A DNA stretch of 64,000 nucleotides from Cellulomonas sp. URHE0023 (GTDB lineage Bacteria > Actinomycetota > Actinomycetes > Actinomycetales > Cellulomonadaceae), in assembly GCF_000688475.1 (NCBI RefSeq), contig NZ_JIAN01000009.1, positions 62,001 through 126,000 on the forward strand, read 5' to 3'. Positions 40,351 to 50,800 of the stretch are shown here, piece by piece. The first letter of the stretch is position 1, and each line of letters begins with the position of its first letter. The position numbers were made by a program, and so were the translations under genes. The notes under the pieces are model-generated. The model worked only from the letters and a program-made list of their open reading frames with translations, was not told the DNA's origin and did no database searches.

Positions 40351-43314
40351 ATGTCGATCAAGATGCGACGACTCGGTCTCGTCGCCGTCGTCGCGCTCCT
40401 CGGCTCCGGTCTGACCGCCACGGCCGCGCCTCCTGCCGCCGGGGCGGTCATCTCGGGCTTCAGCGACACGCTGGTTGCCAGCGTCTCGTCCCCGACCGCG
40501 CTCGCGTTCATGCCCGACGGCCGCATCCTCATCACGGAGAAGGGCGGCCGGCTGCGGGTGCGGACGGCGGCCGGCGCAGTGCTGCCCACCGCGGCCCTCG
40601 ACCTCAGCTCGCGGATCTGCGACTCCTCCGAGCGGGGACTGCTCGGGGTGGCCGTCGACCCGGACGCGAGCACCAGGGCGATCTACCTGTTCTACACAGC
40701 CCGCGGCACGAGCTCCGCCTGCCCGACGAGCAGCACCGGCAACCCGGCAGGTGCACCGACCAACCGGGTGTCGCGCTTCGTCCTGGGGGACGACAACGTC
40801 GTCGACCCGGCCAGCGAGACGATCCTGCTGGACGGGATCTACTCGGTCGCGGGCAACCACAACGCGGGTGACGTGCACGTCGGCAAGGACGGCTACCTCT
40901 ACGTGTCCACGGGCGACGGCGGCTGCGACTACGCCGGGAACAGCGGCTGCGGTGGCGCCAACGATGCCTCCCGCGACCGCAACATCCTCAACGGCAAGAT
41001 CCTGCGGGTGGACCGCACGACCGGTGCGCCCGCCCCGGGTAACCCGTTCCTGGGCACCGGATCGGCCAGCTGTCGCCTCGCGCCGGCAGCACCGGGCTCC
41101 ATCTGCCGCGAGACGTTCGCGTGGGGTCTGCGCAACCCGTTCCGGTTCGCGTTCGACCCCGACGCGTCCGGGACCGTCTTCCGGATCAACGACGTCGGGC
41201 AGAACGTCTGGGAGGAGATCGACGCCGGCACCAGCGGCGCGGACTACGGCTGGCCGGTGCGCGAAGGGCACTGTGCGCAGACCGGTTCGGCGACGAGCTG
41301 CGGTGGGGAGACCCCCGCGGGCATGACCGACCCGATCTTCGACTACAACCGCTCCGCGGGCTGCGGCTCCATCACCGGCGGGGCGTTCGTCCCCGACGGT
41401 GTGTGGCCGGCGTCGTACAACACGGCCTACGTCTACGCCGACTACGTGTGCGGCAAGATCATGACGCTCACCGGCACCACCAGCACCGACCTCGCGACGG
41501 GTCTCGGCGGGGCTGTGCACCTGGAGTTCGGGCCGTTCGGAAGCACGCAGGCCCTCTACTTCACGACGTTGGTGAACGGCGGCGAGATCCACCGCATCAG
41601 CTACACGGGCACCGCCAACCGCACACCGGTCGCCGCCCTGACGGCCTCGCCGTCCAGCGGCGCGGCACCGCTGTCCACGACGCTCGACGGATCGGGCAGC
41701 AGCGACCCCGACGGCGACGCCCTCGCGTACCTGTGGACGTTCGGGGACGGGTCCGCGGACGCGACGACGACCAGCCCGACGATCACGCACACCTACGCCG
41801 CAGGCACGTGGACGGCCTCGCTGCGGGTGCGCGACCCTGCCGGTGCGGTGTCCGCCGCGGTGAACGTCACGATCAGCTCCGGCAACACCGCCCCGGTGCC
41901 GATCATCTCCTCGCCCGCCGCCGGGGCCACCTTCGCGGTCGGGGAGACGTTCCGGCTGGACGGCTCCGCCACCGACGCGCAGGACGGGACCCTGCCGGCG
42001 TCGAGGCTGAGCTGGACGATCCTGCGCGTCCACGACCAGCACACCCACCCGTTCCTCGGTCCGGTCACCGGCACGGGCATCGACGTCGTCGCGCCCGGCC
42101 CGGAGGACCTCGCAGCCGCCGCGAACAGCTTCCTGCGGATCAGCCTGACTGCCACCGACTCGGCCGGCGTCACGACCACGGTCGTGCGGGACTTCCAGCC
42201 CCGCAAGGTCGCGGTCACGCTCGCCACGGAGCCTGCGGGACGCCAGATCGTCGTCAACGGGCAGACGGTCACCGGCCCCACGACGGTCGTGTCGTGGGCC
42301 GGGTTCGCGTTGCAGCTCTCCGTGCCGGCACAGACGGACGCGGCGGGACGGGCCTACGGGTTCGACCGCTGGTCGGACGGCTCCACGGCTGCCTCGCGCA
42401 CGTGGACGACCCCGGCATCCGCGACGACGCTGTCCGCCGCGCTGTCGTTGCGCGGACTGCAGGGTCTGTACTTCGACAACCAGGACCTCACGGGCGCGAC
42501 GGTCAACCGGCTGGACCCGACCGTCGGGTTCTCGTGGGGAACCGGTGCGCCCGTGGCGGGCATCGGCGCCGACACGTTCTCCGTGCGCTGGACCGGGGCG
42601 GTCGTGCCGCGGTACTCGGAGAGGTACACCTTCTCCACCACGTCGGACGACGGCGTCCGGCTATGGGTGAACGGCACCCTGGTCATCGACGCGTGGACCA
42701 CGCACGCGAGCCGGGTCGACAGCGGGACGGTCACGCTCACCGCGGGCGTCCCGGCGCTCATCGTCCTCGAGTACTTCGAGGCGACGGGCGGCGCGGTGGC
42801 GCAGCTGCGGTGGTCCAGCTCGTCGCAGGCACAGGAGATCGTGCCGACGGATCGGCTGCGGCCCTCCTACGCGGTGAACATGCAGCCCGCGGGCCGTCCT
42901 GTGCCTGCCGGGTACACGCGAGACACCGGCGCCGCCTACGGCAAGCGGTCCTCCGGCCTCGGATACGGCTGGAACGCGGACACCTCGTCCGCCATGCGCG
43001 ACCGCGACTCCACCCTGTCGCCGGACCAGCGGTACGACACGCTGGCCCTGCTCGGCGCCGACGCGCGCTGGGAGCTCTCCCTGCCCAACGGCACGTACAG
43101 CGTGCGCCTGGTCGGGGGCGACCCGTCGTCCGTGGGGTCGACGATCCGGCTGTCCGCCGAGGGCGTCCTCGTGGCCAGCGGGACGACGACGTCGGCACAG
43201 CGCTGGGTCGATGCGACCGCGGTCGTCACGATCAGCGACCGCCGGTTGACGGTCACCAACGGCTCCGGCGCCGTGAACAACACGCTGTGCTTCGTCGAGG
43301 TCCGTCTGCTCTGA
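40351..43314 (+). CDS. Secreted PQQ-type sugar dehydrogenase with PKD, PA14 and C-terminal sugar-binding domain
   Basis: This large secreted protein of 987 aa has a Sec signal (LGLVAVVALLGSGLTATAAPPAAG). An N-terminal six-bladed glucose/sorbosone dehydrogenase domain (about 32-415) includes GRILITEKGGRLRV, SVAGNHNAGDVHVGKDGYLYVSTGDGG, RETFAWGLRNPFRFAF and DYGWPVREG. A PKD domain follows (about 425-510: SGSSDPDGDALAYLWTFGDG), then an Ig-like stretch, a PA14 domain (about 700-835: YTFSTTSDDGVRLWVNG) and a C-terminal malectin/galactose-binding-like domain. PQQ binding is predicted from the family. The architecture suggests substrate-tethered sugar oxidation, perhaps to supply H2O2 or electrons for polysaccharide breakdown. 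Confidence 0.9.
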   Translation: MSIKMRRLGLVAVVALLGSGLTATAAPPAAGAVISGFSDTLVASVSSPTALAFMPDGRILITEKGGRLRVRTAAGAVLPTAALDLSSRICDSSERGLLGVAVDPDASTRAIYLFYTARGTSSACPTSSTGNPAGAPTNRVSRFVLGDDNVVDPASETILLDGIYSVAGNHNAGDVHVGKDGYLYVSTGDGGCDYAGNSGCGGANDASRDRNILNGKILRVDRTTGAPAPGNPFLGTGSASCRLAPAAPGSICRETFAWGLRNPFRFAFDPDASGTVFRINDVGQNVWEEIDAGTSGADYGWPVREGHCAQTGSATSCGGETPAGMTDPIFDYNRSAGCGSITGGAFVPDGVWPASYNTAYVYADYVCGKIMTLTGTTSTDLATGLGGAVHLEFGPFGSTQALYFTTLVNGGEIHRISYTGTANRTPVAALTASPSSGAAPLSTTLDGSGSSDPDGDALAYLWTFGDGSADATTTSPTITHTYAAGTWTASLRVRDPAGAVSAAVNVTISSGNTAPVPIISSPAAGATFAVGETFRLDGSATDAQDGTLPASRLSWTILRVHDQHTHPFLGPVTGTGIDVVAPGPEDLAAAANSFLRISLTATDSAGVTTTVVRDFQPRKVAVTLATEPAGRQIVVNGQTVTGPTTVVSWAGFALQLSVPAQTDAAGRAYGFDRWSDGSTAASRTWTTPASATTLSAALSLRGLQGLYFDNQDLTGATVNRLDPTVGFSWGTGAPVAGIGADTFSVRWTGAVVPRYSERYTFSTTSDDGVRLWVNGTLVIDAWTTHASRVDSGTVTLTAGVPALIVLEYFEATGGAVAQLRWSSSSQAQEIVPTDRLRPSYAVNMQPAGRPVPAGYTRDTGAAYGKRSSGLGYGWNADTSSAMRDRDSTLSPDQRYDTLALLGADARWELSLPNGTYSVRLVGGDPSSVGSTIRLSAEGVLVASGTTTSAQRWVDATAVVTISDRRLTVTNGSGAVNNTLCFVEVRLL

Positions 43315-43401
43315 GACGCCACCCTCCATGCCCGTCGCCCGTGCGGCCCGTGAGGCGTCGTGGTAGGACCGAGCTAAACGCCTCTCGCCCGAGGAGAACT
43401 G

Positions 43402-45192
43402 ATGCGACCGTCCCGGCAGACCGGTTCGCGGGTGGCGCTCGTCGCCGCCGTCACCCTCGCACTGGGGCTGGGCGTCGCGCCCGCCTCTGCGCATCCGCAG
43501 CAGCCGGGTCCGAGCGACAAGGTTCCGGTAGCCATCGGGTACGGCGGGGCGGTCACCACGGTCGACGCGGACGCGACCCGGGTGGGTCTCGACGTGCTGC
43601 GCCAGGGCGGGAACGCCGTGGACGCCGCCGTCGCGGCCGCGGCGACGCTCGGCGTGACCGAGCCGTTCTCGTCGGGCATCGGGGGCGGTGGCTTCTTCGT
43701 GTACTACGACGCGGCGACCGGCCAGGTCCACACCATCGACGGGCGTGAGACGGCGCCGATGCAGATGCAGAGCGACGCGTTCGTGGAGGACGGCGTGCCG
43801 ATCCCGTTCGCGGATGCCGTGACGTCGGGTCTGTCCGCGGGAGTGCCCGGCACGCCGCGGACGTGGGCGACGGCTCTGGCCCAGTGGGGTTCGATGGACC
43901 TAGGGCAGGCGCTGAGCGGGGCCACGGAGGTGGCGCGCCGGGGGTTCGTGGTGGACCAGACGTTCGTGGACCAGACCACCGCGAACGCCGGGCGGTTCGC
44001 CGCCTTCCGGTCCTCGGCGGACCTCTTCCTCCGGCGCGGCGCACCCCCGGAGGTCGGGTCGGTCTTCCGCAACCGCGACCTCGCCCGCACCTACGACGTG
44101 CTCGCCCACCGCGGGGTCGACGCGTTCTACACCGGCGGGCTCGCCAGCGAGATCGTCCGCACGGTTCAGAGGCCGCCGGTGAGGCCGCGCAGCCCGCTCG
44201 TCGTCCGCCCCGGCCTCCTCGAGTTGAGCGACCTCGCGTCCTACCAGGCACCCCTTCGCGAACCCACGCGCGTGTCCTACCGCGGGCTCGACGTCTACGG
44301 CATGGCTCCGCCGTCGTCCGGCGGCTCGACCGTCGGCGAGGCCCTGAACATCCTCGAGGCGCGACCCGGCGGCCCGTTCGACACCACCCAGACCCTGCAC
44401 GGGTACCTCGAGGCGAGCGCGCTGGCGTTCGCCGACCGCAACCGCTACGTCGGCGACCCGGCATTCGTCGACGTGCCCCTGGAGCAGCTGCTCTCCGACG
44501 GGTTCGCGGCCGAGCGCGCGTGCCTGATCAATCCGGCCGCCGCCCTGGTGAAGCCCGTGGCGCCCGGCGTGCCGGACGGCGACTACGGCTCCTGCGAGGC
44601 CGCACCGGTCGGTGCGGACGTGTCGGACGGTCAGTCCACGACGCACCTGACCACGGCGGACCGCTGGGGCAACGTGGTGTCGTACACGCTGACCATCGAG
44701 TCGCTCGGCGGCAACGGCATGGTGGTGCCGGGCCATGGCTTCCTGCTCAACAACGAGCTGACTGACTTCAACTTCACCGACACCCAAGGCGGAAACGACC
44801 CGAACCTGCCCGGCCCCGGCAAGCGGCCGCGCAGCTCCATGGCGCCGACCATCATCCTGTCTGACGGCAAGCCGTTCCTCGCGCTCGGCTCCCCCGGCGG
44901 GTCGACGATCATCACGACGGTGCTGCAGATCCTCGTGAACCGCCTGGACCTCGGAATGGACCTGCCGGCCGCCGTCGCAGCGCCACGCGCCAGCCAGCGC
45001 AACACCGCCGCGGTCCAGGCGGAGCCCGGCTTCGACCGGACGGCGCTGCAGGCCCTCGGCCACGTGTTCACCGACAACCCGGAGATCGGCGCGGCCACCG
45101 GGATCGAGTTCCTCCCCGGCGGGGCGCTGCTGGCCGTGGCCGAACCTGCCCGCCGCGGCGGCGGCAGCGCGGCGGTCGTGCAGGGAGGCTGA
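43402..45192 (+). CDS. ggt: Gamma-glutamyltransferase, secreted
   Basis: This 596-aa secreted gamma-glutamyl transpeptidase has a signal peptide (VALVAAVTLALGLGVAPASA, cleaved before HPQQ). The large subunit has GGNAVDAAVAAAATLGVTEP and SSGIGGGGFFVYYD. The autocatalytic and nucleophilic Thr is in QSTTHLTTADRWGN (T413 by my count), starting the small subunit. GSPGGSTIITTVLQ and the oxyanion Gly pair are also present. It hydrolyses gamma-glutamyl bonds of glutathione-like compounds outside the cell. It stands alone, 87 bp after the dehydrogenase gene. Confidence 0.95.
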   Translation: MRPSRQTGSRVALVAAVTLALGLGVAPASAHPQQPGPSDKVPVAIGYGGAVTTVDADATRVGLDVLRQGGNAVDAAVAAAATLGVTEPFSSGIGGGGFFVYYDAATGQVHTIDGRETAPMQMQSDAFVEDGVPIPFADAVTSGLSAGVPGTPRTWATALAQWGSMDLGQALSGATEVARRGFVVDQTFVDQTTANAGRFAAFRSSADLFLRRGAPPEVGSVFRNRDLARTYDVLAHRGVDAFYTGGLASEIVRTVQRPPVRPRSPLVVRPGLLELSDLASYQAPLREPTRVSYRGLDVYGMAPPSSGGSTVGEALNILEARPGGPFDTTQTLHGYLEASALAFADRNRYVGDPAFVDVPLEQLLSDGFAAERACLINPAAALVKPVAPGVPDGDYGSCEAAPVGADVSDGQSTTHLTTADRWGNVVSYTLTIESLGGNGMVVPGHGFLLNNELTDFNFTDTQGGNDPNLPGPGKRPRSSMAPTIILSDGKPFLALGSPGGSTIITTVLQILVNRLDLGMDLPAAVAAPRASQRNTAAVQAEPGFDRTALQALGHVFTDNPEIGAATGIEFLPGGALLAVAEPARRGGGSAAVVQGG

Positions 45193-45416
45193 CAGACCTG
45201 CCGCGGACAGACTGCTCGCCTGCGATGCAAGAAGTCGACCAAACCGCCGAGGCGCGCTGGAACTTGGCGCGACCGCGGTGGAGAGCGCCGGACATGCATC
45301 GAATCGAGCGCCTACTCGGCGGAGCACCCAGGGTCGAGAAGGCCGGCGAGGTCTCGCACGGACATCAGTGACTTAGTTCAACCACGTGAACCGGCTCCGG
45401 CGCGGATGAGACGCCA

Positions 45417-46568
45417 TCATGGCCGTGGCGCCCCGCCCGAAGAATTCCTGCGCCCCCTGGCCACCGGAACCACCTTGATGGCGGTCGACGCAAAAAGGGA
45501 CATCAATATACCCGCGAGAAACAGTTTGGCGTCCCGTTGCTCCGAGTATGAAACGCGGGAATAGGTGACGCTCACATCGGGTCGAGAGGCTACCGCAACG
45601 CCGCCGCTGGTGAAAGTGGTCACACCAGCACGGGAGCCGTACAATCCAGCGGAGCTTTCTTGCAACTCCGCGCCATCCATTCCCTGAGTGGTGCTGAACA
45701 GATACCGGGGAGAGCCGATCCAGCGATAGATCCCGACGAAGGCCGCGGAGCGAGCGGGCACACCCGACGGGATCGGCGCGGTCGCGACCGTAAATGCTGG
45801 CAACTCGAATCGCGCACCCCAACTCTGTCGCAGCCAGAGACTCGCAAAATCGACATCGCATTGAAAGAAAACACCATACCCAAAAGCTTCCTCGGCTGCG
45901 ACGGGAGAATCCGATGACGACGCCGCTGACGAGCCCGACGCGCCGCCCGAATAGGCGGGCATGGACCACGACTCTCCCGCAACAGTGATTGCCTCCAGGG
46001 TCGTGAAGCGGAAGCCGCCCGCCGTTTCGATGGGAGATTTCTCCTCGACGCCGCCGGATCGCGACCCGTACTGCACGGACCTATCCTCATTCTGCAGCTC
46101 CACGCTACGAATCACGGCGTTTTGCTCGGACTCCGAGAGGTCGTCGTAGGACAGATCCTGGCGGACCCGAATGCCGTCGGACGCGCATCCAGCAAATCCG
46201 GGAGCTGCCGCGCCGCCCGCAATCAGTTCCAAACCACGGTGCTCATGAGGCACCACAGACCCATCATCCGAGCGCTCGTCCGTCTGCAAAGCCGTTTGAG
46301 CACCCAACGCGCCGCCTGCGCTGACGCTAGATCCGGCGGCGATGTAGACAGAGATCCGGCCGTGTTGTCCCCCCTCGGGAGTGACGTTCAGGACGTTGAT
46401 GTCGCCGAGGACACTCTGGGCAGGTTGGAGCGATACAGCCGAAAGAGTGCTCACCACTCCCCTGTCAACGGCACGGGGACTCGCCTTGTGCGCGACAAAC
46501 CCTGCACCGTAGAGCGCTGCAGCAGAAACCACAATCAAAGCGCCGGCTTTAAGGTGCCTGGGCTGCAC
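45417..46568 (-). CDS. Orphan double-TM membrane protein B
   Basis: This 383-aa protein of unknown function has one N-terminal TM helix (KAGALIVVSAAALYGAGFVA), a large central domain presumed extracellular, and a C-terminal TM helix (LFLAGILMSLFASTAIKVV) followed by a basic tail RGRRN. The centre contains a Ser/Ala-rich linker (about 210-225). The chosen GTG follows GAGGG at good spacing; a TTG 24 nt upstream is the longest option. It overlaps the end of orphan protein A. Base composition is visibly lower in GC than flanking genes, a sign of transfer. No family recognised. Confidence 0.7.
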   Translation of the reverse strand: MQPRHLKAGALIVVSAAALYGAGFVAHKASPRAVDRGVVSTLSAVSLQPAQSVLGDINVLNVTPEGGQHGRISVYIAAGSSVSAGGALGAQTALQTDERSDDGSVVPHEHRGLELIAGGAAAPGFAGCASDGIRVRQDLSYDDLSESEQNAVIRSVELQNEDRSVQYGSRSGGVEEKSPIETAGGFRFTTLEAITVAGESWSMPAYSGGASGSSAASSSDSPVAAEEAFGYGVFFQCDVDFASLWLRQSWGARFELPAFTVATAPIPSGVPARSAAFVGIYRWIGSPRYLFSTTQGMDGAELQESSAGLYGSRAGVTTFTSGGVAVASRPDVSVTYSRVSYSEQRDAKLFLAGILMSLFASTAIKVVPVARGRRNSSGGAPRP

Positions 46569-47577
46569 TATCGCCCTCGATTCGCTTGACAATCGCGGTG
46601 ACCAGAAGAGTAAGGATAGCGATCGTCACCGATGCGAAGAAACCTGCGAGCAGCCTCGAGTACGTGCGCCAATTCTGCCTATCCGTCGGCTCGACCGTCA
46701 CGACCGGACCGGTTATGGCGGTACCCGTGCTGCCGGCTTGATTTCTGATCCACCAATTTCCGGAATAGGTGACGAGCCGGGTCACGCCGTCTTGCTGGAC
46801 ATGCTCCGCGGCATCCGGGAACGTATTCGAAATGCGGCGCATCTGCTGTTTGAACTGGACCGACGTTGAATACGAGATCTGGATGGGGCCTTCCCCGGCC
46901 TGCTCCGCGGCGGTGGCGACGAGATCCGGCTCGCGAATTGCTGAAACATACTTGTTGTTCGCCACTATCGACGTGCGATCGATGGAGCACTGCAGAGTGG
47001 CGCTTTTTACGTCGATCGATTTGACACCGTCGCTGTCACCATCAAATTGCTTCGAATCTGGCACTGCTGGCACAACATTTGTCGTGAGGAACTGCTGCCC
47101 ATCGAGCCATTTTTGTGCCGACGCGTCCGACTCCGAGTAGGTCCGTTCGTAGCCAAACAGCGTCCCAGTGCTCGGTCGGTGGCGCCAGTATTTCATCAGG
47201 CTGTCTGCGTCGAGTGGGCTGATTGTCGACCGATCAGCCCATGCCGAATCCGTGACGTGAGCTCCGTTTCCGACGCAGGTGCTTATGCCTCGAGAAATCG
47301 GGCCACCGATGATGAGCCGAATCGGCGCGTCACGATCTGAGGAAACCGCGATGGTCAACTGGATCACATCATCACCCCTGATATCGATCGGAGTGTTTGT
47401 CGCTACGTCGAGCCAGAGGGATCCGCCGCTCTGCTCTGAGACGACGGCGATGTAGGAAAAGTCGCTGGGCGTGGCCACAACCGGCGTCTTGGCATACTGC
47501 ATGCACGAATACGCTCCAAGGACCGCAGTGGCGAGTCCGGCGATCGCCAGCAATGAGTTCCTCAACGCGTGAGTCAA
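46549..47577 (-). CDS. Orphan double-TM membrane protein A
   Basis: This protein of about 342 aa from a TTG start (MTHALRNSLLAIAG) has an N-terminal TM helix (LLAIAGLATAVLGAYS), a presumed extracellular domain of about 270 residues and a C-terminal TM helix (LLAGFFASVTIAILTLLVTAIV) ending in basic KRIEG. It shares this topology with the next gene, and both have a similar segment before the last TM. No family recognised. The frame is open far upstream but without ATG/GTG near the TM; GGAAA 7 nt before the TTG is the best start. Lower GC (some stretches near 55%) than neighbours. Confidence 0.68.
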   Translation of the reverse strand: MTHALRNSLLAIAGLATAVLGAYSCMQYAKTPVVATPSDFSYIAVVSEQSGGSLWLDVATNTPIDIRGDDVIQLTIAVSSDRDAPIRLIIGGPISRGISTCVGNGAHVTDSAWADRSTISPLDADSLMKYWRHRPSTGTLFGYERTYSESDASAQKWLDGQQFLTTNVVPAVPDSKQFDGDSDGVKSIDVKSATLQCSIDRTSIVANNKYVSAIREPDLVATAAEQAGEGPIQISYSTSVQFKQQMRRISNTFPDAAEHVQQDGVTRLVTYSGNWWIRNQAGSTGTAITGPVVTVEPTDRQNWRTYSRLLAGFFASVTIAILTLLVTAIVKRIEGDSAAQAP

Positions 47578-47864
47578 CGGGTTTCCATACTCGCAGCGGA
47601 CGACCGTGGTGGATCGGAGACTAGTGGCCCGTCCCCGCCGGTGGGAAGGTGCGGCTCTCGCCTGTATGGATCGCGTCGTGGCAGACCCGAATCCTCCGGT
47701 CCGACGCGAGTCGATTCCTAGGCGTGGGCGATGCGCAGTCCCGGGCTGCCGCCGGCTTGCCTGCGGTGGAGTCGGCGACTGCTGTAGTGCCGGTTGACCA
47801 CCTGCGTTTCGCGCTGAGTCACCCCGAACCCTCGCCCACACTCGGACAGGTGCCGGACCGCCGC

Positions 47865-50800
47865 TCAGCGCGCTGCGGCGAAGGAGGTGCCGAGGCCCAC
47901 CTCCCGCTCCACCGACCCTTCGGGGTGCAGGAACAGCAGCACAGCCCTGACCGGTGCGCCGGTGGCGTCAGAAACGCACCGCGCATACGCCTCGAGCTGT
48001 GGCCGGTAGTAGACGACACGGCTGTCGACCGCGCCGGCGGGGATGGCGTCGGTCTTGTAGTCCACGATGACCAGCGTCCCGTCGTCGTCGCGGAAGATCA
48101 GGTCGACGTACCCCTCGAGAACCGTTCCGTCATCCTGGAGCGTGCCGACGTAGGTCTCCCGCCAGCTCTCCCGAGCCGCGGCCCGGCGCACGAGGTCGCT
48201 GGTGATCGCCGAGCGGGCCAGGTCCTCGACGAGCTGCGCCTGCGCCGTGACGCCCTCCGCCAGCGCCTGCGCCGCAGCTGCGGAAGCCAGCCCGTCACCG
48301 GTCGCGAGGTCGGCGGTCTGCAGGACGGCGTGCACGGCGCGACCGATGGCCGAGCCGTAGCGACCCTTCGACCACGGGGGGAGCTCGAGGTTGCGCGGAC
48401 CCTTGGCGAGACCAGGGTCGATGGCGTCCGACAGGACGACGTCCGGCTCGGTCCCCTCCAGGCCCGAGGCGACGATCGAGGCGTCCTTCGCCGCAGACGC
48501 CCGAGCCGCGACGACCCCGCTGTGCCACTCGTCGTATGGCGGGACGGGCTCCGCGGGGGGCTGCTGAGCCGGGCGGGGAGGTCTCTCGACCGTCGGCGCG
48601 ACGAAGGACGTCCCAGCAGTCGCACCGACGGCGCCGGCGAGCGTCGCCGCCGCGGTCCCGGCGTTCGATCCCGCGGCACGATGCAGGGAGACCACCAGAT
48701 GGTCACGCGCGCGGGTGGCGGCGACGTAGAGCAGACGCAGTCGTTCCTTCTCGTCCATCTGCTCGTCGACGGGCGCGACATCGTCGAAGTCCTCGGTCTG
48801 CACTCCCGCCCCGAGCTTCACGGCGTACCCGCCGGTCGGCGGCCAGAGCAGCTGCACGCCGCGAGGGCGGTTCGGCTGGGCCGTCATGCCGGACATGATG
48901 ACGATCGGGAACTCGAGCCCCTTGGCCGCGTGGATGGTCATCACGCGCACGGCGTCGACGTCGGTCTCGGGCAGCACGGACTCGGCGACGCGCGTCGCCT
49001 CCTGGCCCTGGAACGCGGCCCACGCGAGGTAGGCGCGCAGTCCCCCGTGCGACACCTCGGACCAGGCGCGGGCCTGGTCGACGACGAACCGCAGCCGTCG
49101 CCAGCCGTCCCGGGCGCGCGGCCCGGTGGCGGCGACCTCGAGCATGCGACGGTCGTCGATGATCGCGCCGAGAAGCTCGCTCGGCGAGCTCCATCGGGCC
49201 GCCGCCGAGAGCCGCCGGAGTGCTGCTAGAGCGTCCGCGACCGGGCCGCGGAGATCCTCGTCCTGCCGCGACCACAGGACGAAGCGTCCGCCGTCGCGAC
49301 GCCAACGCCACAGGTCGTCGTCGCCGCACCCGAACAACGGGGAGCGTAGCGCGGTCACCAGGGAGAGCTCGTCGGTCGGGTCGGCGATGGCACGCGCGCA
49401 GGCGAGCAGGTCTCGAACCTCCGCGGCTTCGTAGACGAGCGAGCTGGCCTCGGCCCGGTACGGCACACCAGTCGCCTCGAACGCGTCCTCGAGGAACGGC
49501 AGCGAGGTGCGCGCGGGGACCAGGATCGCGATGTCGCTCAGCTGCGCCGGACGCCATGCGCGTGCGGGCTCGTCGTACACCTGCCACCCGTCGTCGAGCG
49601 CTCGGCGCACGATGCCGGCCACGTCGGCCGCTTCGCGCTCCCGCAGGACAGCGGCTGCGGCACGGGGCAGGTCCGTGTGGGCCTCGGCACCCAGGACGAC
49701 GACCGCGTCGCCGCGGCCGAGCTCGTCGCGAAACTGGTCCAGAGGCTCGTAGGCGGGCTGCGCCTCGGGCGTCGGCGTGATGAGCTGCGAGAAGACGGTG
49801 TTGACCCAGTCGAGGACGGGCGCAACGGTGCGGAAGTTCGTGGTGAGGCTGACGGGTTCGCCCACGTGCTCCTGGGCCTCGAGGTAGGTGGCGATGCTGG
49901 CGCGGCGGAACTTGTAGATGGACTGCTTGGCATCGCCGACGACGAACAGCCGTCCCGACGGCACCACGACGTCGGTCCACTGCGCCTGGTCGGCGTCGGC
50001 GCCGCCGGCGATCCGCACGGCGATCTCGATCTGGATCGGGTCGGTGTCCTGGAACTCGTCGAGGAGGAGCCGCTGGTACGTGTGGTGCAGGTCGGCCCGA
50101 GCGGAGGCGTCGCGCACGAGCAGCTCGCGCGCAAGCACGAGCAGGTCGTGGAACTCGAGGCGGCCGTCACGCCGACGTGCATCGGCGGCGTCGAGGACGC
50201 GCTCGGCGGTCCAGCGGGTGACGCGGCGCACGCACGCGTCAAGCAGACCGGCGACGATGTCGTCAGCCTCCGCGGCGAGCCCTTTGGCCTCCGTTCGAAC
50301 GGAGTCGATGTCGGCCCACGAGCCCTTCTTGCCGTACGAGAACTTCAGCGCGCTGATCGCGCGGACCGCGGCGACGCGTGCGCCGTCGTCGATGGCGGCC
50401 TCGAGTGCGGCCAGCGGTTCGCGCACCGCGAGAATCTTGGGCACGAGGAGGTCTGCTGGGTCGGTGCAGCTCGCCGCGCTGGCCACCACCTCATGAGCGC
50501 GCCGGATGAGGGACGTCAGGTCGGGCAGGCGGATCGGCGCGGGCTCGCCGACCAGCACCCGCGTGGCGATCAGGTCCCAGTTCGCGCCCAGCGCCTTGGC
50601 CAGCGAGCGCACGTGCTCGAGCTTCAGCCCGATCGCGAGCCCCAGCAGCAGCGGCTCTTCCATCGCGTCATCGTCGAGCAGCGCAGTCTGCAGGACGGCC
50701 CACCGCTCCGCGAACGCCACGGACGACCCGACCTCGTCGAGCACCTCGAGGACCGGCGGCAGGCCCGCGGCGATCGCGTGCTGGGCCAGGATCCGCTGCG

